DNA of 6,150 nt. Source: Rhodoferax sp. (GTDB lineage Bacteria > Pseudomonadota > Gammaproteobacteria > Burkholderiales > Burkholderiaceae_C). Made by a program: the position numbers and the translations under genes. Shown piece by piece: positions 1 to 5,516 of the stretch. Position 1 is the first letter of the stretch, and every line of letters begins with the position of its first letter. The notes beneath the pieces are model-generated. The model was not told the origin of the DNA. It searched no databases and worked only from the letters and a program-made list of their open reading frames with translations. The stretch lies in the NCBI GenBank assembly GCA_028292305.1, contig JAQGMQ010000116.1, positions 1 to 6,150 on the forward strand. Reading direction: 5' to 3'.

Positions 1-2
1 CG

Positions 3-203
3 CCAGTGCAGGCACCGGTGCGGACGATCTCAAGCCACCCGTATGACCAGCAGTACAGCCAGCCCTATGTCCAGCAGCCGGTGTATGTGCAGCAGCCGAC
101 CTGGTACCAGGCGACGCCTTACGCGCAGCCCTATACGCCGATTTCGGTGGATCTGAGCCTGGGCTATGTCTACGGCGGTCATCGCCACGGCGGCTGGCGT
201 TAA
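3..203 (+). CDS. C-terminal end of a Gln/Pro/Tyr-rich, probably exported protein (partial)
   Basis: The reading frame is open to the left edge, so only the last 66 residues are present; the GTG at position 6 is read here as an internal valine, not a start. The visible part is low complexity, with repeated QPY and VQQP units (for example YSQPYVQQPVYVQQP), and it ends in SVDLSLGYVYGGHRHGGWR. Pro/Gln/Tyr-rich tails ending in Gly/His/Arg clusters are common in small exported proteins of Burkholderiales, so an envelope or secreted location is a reasonable inference. The signal peptide that would prove it lies outside the window. No catalytic motif is visible and the function is unknown. A strong hairpin terminator follows 16 bases after the TAA stop, which supports this as the true 3' end of a transcribed gene. 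Confidence 0.65.
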   Translation, partial: PVQAPVRTISSHPYDQQYSQPYVQQPVYVQQPTWYQATPYAQPYTPISVDLSLGYVYGGHRHGGWR

Positions 204-219
204 GTGACTGGCAACGATG

Positions 220-246
220 AAAAAGGGACCGCGAGGTCCCTTTTTT
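220..246. terminator. Bidirectional rho-independent terminator
   Basis: The arms AAAAAGGGACC (220-230) and GGTCCCTTTTT (235-245) pair perfectly around a GCGA loop (231-234). Read on the + strand, the stem ends in a run of T just after the partial gene that stops at 203. Read on the - strand, the A-run of the other arm becomes a T-run about 62 bases past the purH stop. It therefore fits both convergent transcripts. This is the clearest terminator in the window. Confidence 0.93.
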
Positions 247-308
247 GTTGCAGGCATTCGGCCGCGCTTTCTGCGGCAAGTAACCCAGCTCGGCCTGCCG
301 CCTTCGGC

Positions 309-1916
309 TCAATGCCGAAAGTGGCGAACGCCGCTGAGCACCATGGCCACGCCGCGCTCGTCGGCGGCGGCGATCACTTCGTCGTCCCGCATGCTGCCGC
401 CGGGCTGAATCACGCAGGTCGCGCCAGCGTCCACCACCACGTCCAGCCCGTCGCGGAACGGGAAGAAGGCGTCGCTCGCCACGGCCGTGCCGGCCAGCGA
501 CAACTGCGCGTGCTGGGCCTTGATGCTGGCGATGCGCGCCGAGTCGAGCCGGCTCATCTGCCCGGCGCCCACGCCCATCGTCATGCCGCCGGCACAGAAC
601 ACGATGGCGTTGGACTTCACGTACTTGGCCACCTTCCAGGCAAACAGCAGATCCTGCAGCTGCGCCGGGGTCGGCTGAACCTTGGTCACCACCTTCAGGT
701 CGGCCAGCGCCAACGCGTGGTTGTCGGCGGTCTGGATCAACAGGCCGGACCCGACGCGCTTCACGTCCATGGCGTTCCGGCCGTTGTCCCAATCGGTCGC
801 GCCGCCCTTGGGCAAGGCGATTTCCAGCACGCGCACGTTGAGCTTGGCCTTCGTGGCCTGGAACACTTCCAGCGCTTCGGGCGTGTAGCCGGGCGCCATC
901 AGCACCTCGACGAACTGCTTGGCAATGGCCTGCGCCGTCTCGCCGTCCACCGGGCGGTTGAAGGCGATGATGCCGCCGAAGGCCGAGGTCGGGTCGGTCT
1001 TGAAGGCCTTGCCGTAGGCTTCCGCCGCGTCGCTGCCGATGGCCACGCCGCAGGGGTTGGCGTGCTTGACGATGACGCAAGCCGGCACATCGAAGCTTTT
1101 CACGCATTCCCAGGCGGCGTCGGCGTCGGCGATGTTGTTGTAGCTCAGCTCCTTGCCCTGCAGCTGCTTGGCCGAGACCAGCGAGCCGGGCGCCGGATAC
1201 AGATCGCGGTAGAAGGCGGCTTGCTGGTGCGGGTTCTCGCCGTAGCGCAGGTCCTGGATCTTCACGAAGCGGCCGTTGCTTTGCGCCGGGAACAAGGCGC
1301 GCTGGGGTGCGGGCTGGCCAATGCTGGCGTCGAAGTCGATGGCCGAGAGGTAGTCGCTGATCGCGCCGTCGTACTGGCTGATGCGGTTGAACGCGGCCAC
1401 GGAAAAGGCAAACCTGGTCTTGTCGCTGAGTTGGCCATCGGCCTTCAATTCGGCCAGCGCCTGCGGGTACTGCGAGGCGTCGGTGAGCACACCCACGTCC
1501 TTCCAGTTCTTGGCCGCGCTGCGCACCATGGCCGGGCCGCCGATGTCGATGTTTTCGATGGCGTCTTCCAGCGTGCAGCCGGCCTTGGCCACGGTGGCTT
1601 CGAACGGGTACAGGTTCACCACCAGCAGGTCGATGGTGTCGATGCCGTGTTCGGCGATGGCCGCCATGTGCGCCGGCAGTTCGCGGCGTGCCAGCAGCCC
1701 GCCATGGATCTTCGGGTGCAGCGTCTTCACGCGGCCGTCGAGCATCTCGGGAAAGCCGGTGTGGTCGGCCACCTCGGTGACCGGCAGGCCCGCATCGGCC
1801 AGCAGTTTGGCCGTGCCGCCCGTCGACAGCAGCTTCACGCCCAGGCCATGCAGCGACTGCGCGAATTCGAGGATGCCGGTTTTGTCGGAGACGGAGATCA
1901 GTGCAGTGAGTGCCAT
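309..1916 (-). CDS. purH: Bifunctional AICAR formyltransferase / IMP cyclohydrolase (PurH)
   Basis: This enzyme catalyses the last two steps of de novo purine synthesis: it formylates AICAR with 10-formyl-THF to give FAICAR, then closes the ring to IMP in the cytosol. At 535 residues it is slightly longer than typical bacterial PurH. Residues 1 to about 145 form the MGS-like IMP cyclohydrolase domain, with STGGT at 31-35 and the expected catalytic set K64 (GRVKTLHP), Y103 (NLYPF), D124 (ENIDIGG) and K136. Residues from about 200 to the end form the AICAR transformylase domain, with the catalytic Lys-His pair K284-H285 in KHANPCGVA, SAFGGIIAFNRPVD at 311-324, KSNAIVF at 434-440 and a C-terminal FFPFRDG...IQPGGSMRDDEV block. 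All key residues are present, so it should be active. It starts at ATG with no clear Shine-Dalgarno sequence (upstream CGACCCACC). It lies 55 bp downstream of fis, probably in the same operon, and is followed by the terminator at 220-246. Confidence 0.98.
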   Translation of the reverse strand: MALTALISVSDKTGILEFAQSLHGLGVKLLSTGGTAKLLADAGLPVTEVADHTGFPEMLDGRVKTLHPKIHGGLLARRELPAHMAAIAEHGIDTIDLLVVNLYPFEATVAKAGCTLEDAIENIDIGGPAMVRSAAKNWKDVGVLTDASQYPQALAELKADGQLSDKTRFAFSVAAFNRISQYDGAISDYLSAIDFDASIGQPAPQRALFPAQSNGRFVKIQDLRYGENPHQQAAFYRDLYPAPGSLVSAKQLQGKELSYNNIADADAAWECVKSFDVPACVIVKHANPCGVAIGSDAAEAYGKAFKTDPTSAFGGIIAFNRPVDGETAQAIAKQFVEVLMAPGYTPEALEVFQATKAKLNVRVLEIALPKGGATDWDNGRNAMDVKRVGSGLLIQTADNHALALADLKVVTKVQPTPAQLQDLLFAWKVAKYVKSNAIVFCAGGMTMGVGAGQMSRLDSARIASIKAQHAQLSLAGTAVASDAFFPFRDGLDVVVDAGATCVIQPGGSMRDDEVIAAADERGVAMVLSGVRHFRH

Positions 1917-1924
1917 GGTGGGTC

Positions 1925-1952
1925 GTTATTGGAGTGGGGGGTACGGTATCAA
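1925..1952 (-). promoter_or_regulatory. Possible internal sigma70-like promoter ahead of purH
   Basis: In the fis-purH gap the minus strand reads TTGATA (1947-1952, close to TTGACA), a 16-base spacer, then AATAAC (1925-1930, a weak -10). Transcription would begin within a few bases of the purH ATG at 1916, giving a nearly leaderless message. The -35 is good but the -10 is poor, so this is only a candidate. purH may instead be read solely from the dusB promoter. Confidence 0.22.
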
Positions 1953-1971
1953 TGCCAGGGACACTGCGGAA

Positions 1972-2205
1972 CTACAGAAGTTTGTTCTCAAGAAGCTTTT
2001 TACGCAGGGTGTTGCGGTTCATGCCCAGCCATTCGGCCGCGCGCGACTGGTTGCCGTCGGCATGGCGCATCACCACGTCGAGCAGCGGCTTCTCCATCAC
2101 GCGGGTCATCATGTCGTACATGCCGTGCGGCTCCGTGCCATGCAGGTCCTTGAAGTATTCCTCGAGGTTTTCACGGATGCATTCTTCGATGTGTTTTTTG
2201 CTCAC
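1972..2205 (-). CDS. fis: Fis family nucleoid-associated DNA-binding regulator
   Basis: Fis binds and bends DNA as a dimer and shapes transcription of growth-related genes. The 77-residue protein carries the family core: a PLLDVVM helix at 40-46 and the C-terminal helix-turn-helix GNQSRAAEWLGMNRNTLRKKL at 51-71, with the recognition-helix residues NRNTLRKK that contact DNA. Compared with the 98-residue E. coli protein it lacks about 20 N-terminal residues. Those form the flexible beta-hairpin arms that E. coli Fis uses to activate site-specific invertases, so this protein probably only binds and bends DNA. It starts with GTG, which overlaps the dusB TGA stop as GTGA, and a GGAGA Shine-Dalgarno sequence lies 7 bases upstream inside dusB. 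Both support this start and translational coupling. A dusB-fis pair is widely conserved in Proteobacteria. Confidence 0.95.
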   Translation of the reverse strand: MSKKHIEECIRENLEEYFKDLHGTEPHGMYDMMTRVMEKPLLDVVMRHADGNQSRAAEWLGMNRNTLRKKLLENKLL

Positions 2206-2217
2206 GCAGCGGTCTCC
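2202..2217 (-). promoter_or_regulatory. Ribosome binding site and GTGA stop-start overlap coupling dusB to fis
   Basis: The minus strand reads GGAGA (2213-2217), then 7 bases, then GTGA (2202-2205). In this overlap GTG starts fis and TGA ends dusB. This fixes the fis start at a non-ATG codon and points to ribosome re-initiation from dusB. Confidence 0.75.
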
Positions 2218-3266
2218 ACGGGTTCTTCATCGCTGGTGGCCAAGGCGTCGTCCAGCGGCGCCGGCATGCGGTCCATGCGGCCGGCCAGCGTTTCAAAAAA
2301 GTCGTCCACGGCGGCAAGCTGCGCAGCCGGGCTCTCCAGTAAATTCATGCGGGCGCGGAAGTCCTCGCCACCGGGCAACGTCTTCACGTACCAGCCGATG
2401 TGCTTGCGCGCGCTGCGCACGCCGGTGAAGTCGCCGTACAGGCTGTAGTGGTCGTCCAGGTGGTCGAGCAGCAGACGCTGCACCTCGGCCACCAGCGGCG
2501 GCGCCAGGTGCGTGCCGGTGGCCAGGAAATGCGCCACCTCGCGGAAGATCCACGGCCGGCCTGGGGCGGCACGGCCGATCATCACCGCGTCAGCACCTGT
2601 TGACGCCAGCACGTCGCGCACCTTTTCCGGCGTGGTGAGGTCGCCATTGGCCACCACTGGAATCGACACGGCGGCCTTCACGGCGGCAATGGTGTCGTAT
2701 TCGGCCTGGCCCTTGTAGCCCTGCTCGCGCGTGCGGCCATGCACGGTGAGCATCTGCACGCCGGCCTGTTCGAACAACCGGGCCAGCACGACCGCGTTCT
2801 TGTGCGCCTGGCACCAGCCGGTGCGCATCTTCAGCGTGACCGGCACGCCGTGCGGCAGGGCGGCGGCGACCACGGCCTCGACGATGGACAAGGCCAGCGA
2901 CTCGTCCTGCATCAGTGCCGACCCAGCCCATTTGTTGCACACCTTCTTGGCCGGGCAACCCATGTTGATGTCGATGATCTGCGCGCCGCGATCGATGTTG
3001 TAGACCGCCGCCTCGGCCATCATCTGCGGCTCGGTGCCGGCGATCTGCACGGCGATCGGCGCCACTTCGCCGTCGTGGTTGGCGCGGCGCGAAGTCTTGA
3101 GCGTGTTCCACAGGTCGGGCCGCGAGGTCACCATTTCGCTCACGGCATAACCTGCGCCCAGCGCCTTGCACAGCCGGCGGAACGGCCGATCGGTCACGCC
3201 CGCCATGGGAGCGGCGAACAGACGGTTCGGCAGGGAAAAAGGACCAATGACGGGGCCGGAGGGCAT
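2202..3266 (-). CDS. dusB: tRNA-dihydrouridine synthase DusB
   Basis: DusB is an FMN-dependent enzyme that reduces specific uridines in the tRNA D-loop to dihydrouridine using NADPH. From the ATG at 3266 the protein has 354 residues: an FMN-binding TIM barrel beginning IGPFSLPNRLFAAPMAGVTD (7-26), the catalytic cysteine C104 in NMGCPAKKV, the FMN contacts K146 (TLKMR) and H176 (TVHGRT), NGD at 207-209 and IGR at 230-232, then a helical tRNA-binding domain (GVRSARKHIGWY, 282-293). An acidic tail of about 24 residues (DDALATSDEEPVETAA) extends past the usual end; E. coli DusB has 321 residues. A GTG at 3314 would add 16 residues rich in Pro and Phe. The ATG is preferred because the family core begins just after it, but neither site has a good Shine-Dalgarno sequence. 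It is the first gene of the dusB-fis-purH cluster. DusB rather than DusA or DusC is inferred from motif wording and the fis neighbour. Confidence 0.95.
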   Translation of the reverse strand: MPSGPVIGPFSLPNRLFAAPMAGVTDRPFRRLCKALGAGYAVSEMVTSRPDLWNTLKTSRRANHDGEVAPIAVQIAGTEPQMMAEAAVYNIDRGAQIIDINMGCPAKKVCNKWAGSALMQDESLALSIVEAVVAAALPHGVPVTLKMRTGWCQAHKNAVVLARLFEQAGVQMLTVHGRTREQGYKGQAEYDTIAAVKAAVSIPVVANGDLTTPEKVRDVLASTGADAVMIGRAAPGRPWIFREVAHFLATGTHLAPPLVAEVQRLLLDHLDDHYSLYGDFTGVRSARKHIGWYVKTLPGGEDFRARMNLLESPAAQLAAVDDFFETLAGRMDRMPAPLDDALATSDEEPVETAA

Positions 3267-3335
3267 GGGCGGGAAGGCTTGGGGGAACGGTGGAACCTGG
3301 CGACAGGCGAACACGGGATCGGCGGGAAGGAGGCG

Positions 3336-3341
3336 ATTCTA
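3336..3341 (-). promoter_or_regulatory. Candidate -10 box for the dusB-fis-purH cluster
   Basis: The minus strand carries TAGAAT, one base from the TATAAT consensus, 70 bases upstream of the chosen dusB ATG in the divergent intergenic region. No -35 box at the usual spacing is convincing: TTGCTG lies 14 bases upstream, which is too close. A start site near 3329 would give a leader of about 60 bases to the ATG at 3266. If the GTG at 3314 is used instead, the leader is only about 15 bases. Confidence 0.35.
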
Positions 3342-3441
3342 ACTGCCCAAAATTTCAGCAATTGAAATGCGGAGCGCCGTCCATCGGCTGGTTCCTGCGG
3401 CGGCAAAGGCTGAACTCGGGCGTGATTTGAGGCGCGCTGTC

Positions 3442-3447
3442 TATACT
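3442..3447 (+). promoter_or_regulatory. Candidate -10 box just upstream of the YqaA-family gene
   Basis: TATACT (5 of 6 matches to TATAAT) ends 11 bases before the ATG at 3459. If used, transcription would begin about 5 bases before or at the ATG, giving a nearly leaderless mRNA. This agrees with the absence of any Shine-Dalgarno sequence in the intervening GGCCCGCACCT. No good -35 hexamer sits 16-18 bases upstream. Confidence 0.4.
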
Positions 3448-3458
3448 GGCCCGCACCT

Positions 3459-3935
3459 ATGGAAGCCTGGCTCGATCAACTCCTCCCCTTTCTGGCGCTG
3501 CCGCAGTACGGCCTCAGCACCGTCTTCGTCGTCTCGTTCATCTCGGCCACGCTGTTGCCGCTGGGCTCGGAGCCAGCCGTGTTCGGCCTGGTCAAGCTCA
3601 ATCCGGATCTGTTCTGGGCCGCGGTGCTGGTGGCCACGGTGGGCAACACGCTGGGCGGCGCGGTCGACTGGTGGATGGGTTATGGCGCACACAAGGTGGC
3701 CGACAAATACCAGCATTCGTCGCACCACACGCGGGTGCTGGGCTGGCTCGAACGCCTCGGGCCGAAGGCTTGCCTGCTGGCCTGGCTGCCAGTGGTGGGC
3801 GACCCGCTGTGCGCGGTGGCGGGTTGGCTCAAGCTGCCGTTCTGGCCCTGCCTGGCGTACATGGCGATCGGCAAGTTTCTGCGCTACGTGACCCTGACGG
3901 GGTCGCTCGTGTGGGCCTTCCCCGGCGGCCTCTAG
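3459..3935 (+). CDS. YqaA-family (DedA/VTT-related) inner-membrane protein
   Basis: This 158-residue hydrophobic protein has about four membrane segments or re-entrant hairpins, roughly at 17-46, 50-70, 104-124 and 127-150. Conserved YqaA/DedA-type blocks are visible: FISATLLPLGSEPAVFGLV (27-45), VGNTLGGAVDWWMG (61-74), LPVVGDPLCAVAGWLKLPFW (110-129) and GKFLRY (138-143). E. coli YqaA has 142 residues, so the length fits. DedA-superfamily proteins sit in the inner membrane and some help recycle undecaprenyl-phosphate or phosphatidylethanolamine; the role of the YqaA subgroup is not settled, so no substrate is assigned. The start is the first ATG of the frame. It has no Shine-Dalgarno sequence but a -10-like TATACT 11 bases upstream. 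The gene is divergent from dusB and convergent with the pseudouridine synthase homologue, so it is probably monocistronic. The 47-base convergent gap has no obvious intrinsic terminator. Confidence 0.9.
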   Translation: MEAWLDQLLPFLALPQYGLSTVFVVSFISATLLPLGSEPAVFGLVKLNPDLFWAAVLVATVGNTLGGAVDWWMGYGAHKVADKYQHSSHHTRVLGWLERLGPKACLLAWLPVVGDPLCAVAGWLKLPFWPCLAYMAIGKFLRYVTLTGSLVWAFPGGL

Positions 3936-3982
3936 CCGCACCGGTGGCGCAAGGCACGTGCCGGTTCAACCAGCCACGGCGC

Positions 3983-4741
3983 TCAGAACCGTTCGTGTTC
4001 GGCCAGGTAGCGCCACTGGCCCGGCGCCAGTTGCTGCATGGGCACACGCCCGATGCGGATGCGCTTCACCGACTGGATCACCAGACCGGCAATTTCGCAG
4101 AGGTGGTCGACCTGGCCGGGGCGTTCGCCTTTCAGCGCAAAGCGAAGGGCGGTGCGGCTGTCGTCTTCGCTCTGGCTGCCGACGCTGACCTTGGCGGCGG
4201 GCAACAGCTGGCCACGTTCGGTCACGGGCCGGCACAGTTTGTTGAGTGCTTCAGGCGACACCACGCCCTGCACTTCCACGGTGAGCTCGTGTTCGATGAC
4301 ACCGGCGTCTTCGGACAACTTGCGTGCGATGCGCCAGTCCTGCGTCCACACGACGAGGCCGCTGGCGCGTGGGTCGATCGGCGTGCACAGCGTGAGCTGG
4401 GTGAAATGTTTTTTCAGTGGGCGAATGCCCGAGCGGTCGTTCGGCGCCTGGTTGGCGGCGGTCAGCAAAGCTTGCGCCGGCGAAAGGCGACCGGGGGAGG
4501 AAGCAGGCTCGGCGCTCAACCCCACGGGTTTGTGCAGCAACAGGGTGACGCTGGAAAGCGACAGCAGGCTGGCGTCGGCGTCAACCTCCACCCGCTGGGC
4601 TTCGGCCACGCGGGCCATGGGCTCTTCGACCAATTGGCCGTCGACCCGGACCCAGCCGCCTTCGATGTATTGCTCGGCCTCGCGGCGGGAGCAGTTCATC
4701 TGCTGGGCCAGGCGTTTGGCGAGTCGAACCGGTTCTGTCAT
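3983..4741 (-). CDS. S4-domain RNA pseudouridine synthase homologue (RluF/RsuA group), active site atypical
   Basis: From the ATG at 4741 the protein has 252 residues. An S4 RNA-binding domain covers about 4-50 (RLAKRLAQQMNCSRREAEQY, then GWVRVDGQ). A pseudouridine synthase domain follows, with LLLHKPVGLS (67-76), the probable catalytic aspartate D123 in PIDPRASGLVVWTQD, and the C-terminal block KRIRIGRVPMQQLAPGQWR (226-244). Family members isomerise uridine to pseudouridine in 23S or 16S rRNA, or in some tRNAs. Three normally conserved positions differ here: the usual GRLD reads TPID, the active-site Tyr of the KxY strand appears to be Leu153, and the usual NRQIRR motif reads PGQVDH. The protein may therefore have altered or lost activity while keeping RNA binding. 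A longer frame to a TTG at 4864 exists, but its extra 41 residues look non-coding. There is no Shine-Dalgarno sequence; the start context is TTCCCACC before the ATG. Which rRNA site it would target cannot be told. Confidence 0.83.
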   Translation of the reverse strand: MTEPVRLAKRLAQQMNCSRREAEQYIEGGWVRVDGQLVEEPMARVAEAQRVEVDADASLLSLSSVTLLLHKPVGLSAEPASSPGRLSPAQALLTAANQAPNDRSGIRPLKKHFTQLTLCTPIDPRASGLVVWTQDWRIARKLSEDAGVIEHELTVEVQGVVSPEALNKLCRPVTERGQLLPAAKVSVGSQSEDDSRTALRFALKGERPGQVDHLCEIAGLVIQSVKRIRIGRVPMQQLAPGQWRYLAEHERF

Positions 4742-4835
4742 GGTGGGAAGCAATGCAAGGATGGCCGGGCAGTCTAACCGCCGCGGCGTCAGCGCTTCCT
4801 GGCCACTGGTGATCGGTGGCGGGTTTTCAAAGTCG

Positions 4836-4862
4836 GGCCGGCGTGCGCGACGCAGGCCGGCC
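4836..4862 (-). terminator. Terminator-like imperfect palindrome after the 72-residue gene
   Basis: Arms GGCCGGC (4836-4842) and GCCGGCC (4856-4862) pair perfectly. Inside them, after one mismatched position on each side, TGCG (4844-4847) pairs with CGCA (4851-4854) around a 3-base loop. The hairpin begins 5 bases after the stop codon of the minus-strand gene at 4868-5086, the right place for a terminator. The sequence that follows on that strand is CGACTTTGAAAACC rather than a T-run, so it may work weakly, with help, or as a 3' end stabiliser. Confidence 0.5.
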
Positions 4863-4867
4863 AACGC

Positions 4868-5086
4868 TCAGCCGTAGTGCTGCACCCACTCGAGCCCTTG
4901 CGCATGGGCCGCGACGATAGCTTCTTCGGCGGTCGGAAACGCGCCGCGTTCTACCGCGATTTCGCGTGGCCTGGTGGGCCAGACCTGTTTGACGACGATC
5001 AGCGTCGGTGTGAATCTGCCGTCATTGAGTGCCTTGGCACTGCAGAGCAACTCGTATTCTTTGTGTTGGAAAGTTCTGGTGTCCAT
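4868..5086 (-). CDS. Small uncharacterised protein, paralogue of the one at 5517-5780
   Basis: This 72-residue protein has no signal peptide, membrane segment or catalytic motif. It looks like a small conserved cytosolic protein of Burkholderiales, though I cannot name the family with certainty. The predicted pattern is three beta strands and a helix: about 10-20 (EYELLCSAKAL), a turn at NDG (21-23), 24-35 (RFTPTLIVVKQV), 41-50, then a helix about 52-65 ending in QGLEWV. It aligns without gaps to residues 15-72 of the 87-residue protein beyond infA, sharing AK, L, DG, G-F, A, A and QGL-WV. The ATG start is supported by an AGAAGG Shine-Dalgarno sequence 5 bases upstream. A hairpin follows the stop, and the spacing to infA is about 100 bp, so it could have its own promoter or be read through from infA. 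The role is unknown; a link to translation or RNA is suggested only by its neighbour. Confidence 0.82.
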   Translation of the reverse strand: MDTRTFQHKEYELLCSAKALNDGRFTPTLIVVKQVWPTRPREIAVERGAFPTAEEAIVAAHAQGLEWVQHYG

Positions 5087-5091
5087 CGCTG

Positions 5092-5097
5092 CCTTCT
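5092..5097 (-). promoter_or_regulatory. Shine-Dalgarno sequence of the 72-residue gene
   Basis: AGAAGG on the minus strand ends 5 bases before the ATG at 5086. It is among the few clear ribosome binding sites in this window and confirms the start. Confidence 0.7.
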
Positions 5098-5153
5098 CGC
5101 CCCGAAAGCAGGAGTATGCGCCATTCCGGCCATTTATTGAGCAAATCGAACCC

Positions 5154-5172
5154 CGCCCGATCCAAGCGGGCG
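5154..5172 (-). terminator. Weak hairpin downstream of infA
   Basis: CGCCCG (5154-5159) pairs with CGGGCG (5167-5172) around a 7-base loop, about 18 bases past the infA stop. The bases that follow on the minus strand (GGGTTCGATTT) give no proper T-run. It could be a weak terminator or simply a chance GC-rich inverted repeat. Confidence 0.25.
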
Positions 5173-5189
5173 AAGGCGCAACAAACCGC

Positions 5190-5456
5190 TCAACGCGGGC
5201 GGTAAGCCGGCTGCGACGGTGGTGGCGAACCGCGGTTTTCGATGTGCCGGAACTTGATGCGGCCCTTGCTCAAATCATAGGGCGACAGCTCCAGCGACAC
5301 CTTGTCGCCAGCCAGAATGCGGATGCGGTGCTTGCGCATGCGGCCAGCGGTATAGGCCACCAGCGAATGGCCGTTGTCCAGCGTGACGCGGAAACGCGCA
5401 TCAGGCAGCACTTCGGCGACCACGCCGCTCATTTCGATCAGGTCTTCTTTTGCCAT
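5190..5456 (-). CDS. infA: Translation initiation factor IF-1, C-terminally extended paralogue
   Basis: IF-1 binds the A site of the 30S subunit and works with IF-2 and IF-3 during initiation. Residues 1-72 are a full S1-type OB fold: MAKEDLIEMSGVV, LPDARFRVTLDNGHSLVAYTAGRMRK (17-42), IRILAGDKVSLELSPYDLSKGRI and RH at 70-71. The usual protein ends near residue 72. Here a 16-residue tail, HIENRGSPPPSQPAYRPR in outline, is rich in Pro and Arg. Many Burkholderiales have two infA genes, one of about 72 residues in the ribosomal-protein spc operon and a longer stand-alone copy; this one, with no ribosomal-protein genes beside it, fits the second type (established pattern from memory, not checked here). 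A modest AGAAAG Shine-Dalgarno sequence lies 6 bases before the ATG. It is 60 bp downstream of the 87-residue gene on the same strand with no terminator between, so the two may be co-transcribed. Confidence 0.95.
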   Translation of the reverse strand: MAKEDLIEMSGVVAEVLPDARFRVTLDNGHSLVAYTAGRMRKHRIRILAGDKVSLELSPYDLSKGRIKFRHIENRGSPPPSQPAYRPR

Positions 5457-5462
5457 GGCATT

Positions 5463-5468
5463 CTTTCT
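5463..5468 (-). promoter_or_regulatory. Weak Shine-Dalgarno sequence of infA
   Basis: AGAAAG on the minus strand lies 6 bases before the infA ATG at 5456. An out-of-frame ATG at 5459-5461 sits between it and the start, which might slightly lower initiation. Confidence 0.4.
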
Positions 5469-5516
5469 GGAGTTGTGGGGTGGTGTACGTTTAACGCGGC
5501 AGGTCGCAAACCCGGC

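Noticed and set aside
204..2153. A 649-codon open frame on the + strand, antisense to purH and fis
   Set aside because: It is the mirror of strong codon bias in purH; the translation is Ala/Gly/His/Val-rich with no domain, and purH on the other strand is certain.
1381..2448. A 355-codon + strand open frame across purH, fis and dusB
   Set aside because: It overlaps three well-supported genes on the other strand and shows no protein family character.
2739..3365. A 208-codon + strand open frame antisense to dusB
   Set aside because: Shadow of dusB, whose motifs fix the coding strand.
3953..3962. Perfect palindrome GGCACGTGCC in the convergent gap
   Set aside because: Ten bases with no loop and no T-run; it cannot form a terminator hairpin and is not unusual in GC-rich DNA.
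3671..4777. A 368-codon + strand open frame over the YqaA gene end and the pseudouridine synthase
   Set aside because: It runs across two real genes in other frames and its translation has no recognisable domain.
4742..4864. N-terminal extension of the pseudouridine synthase homologue to a TTG
   Set aside because: The S4 domain begins directly after the ATG at 4741, and the extension covers the terminator-like hairpin at 4836-4862.
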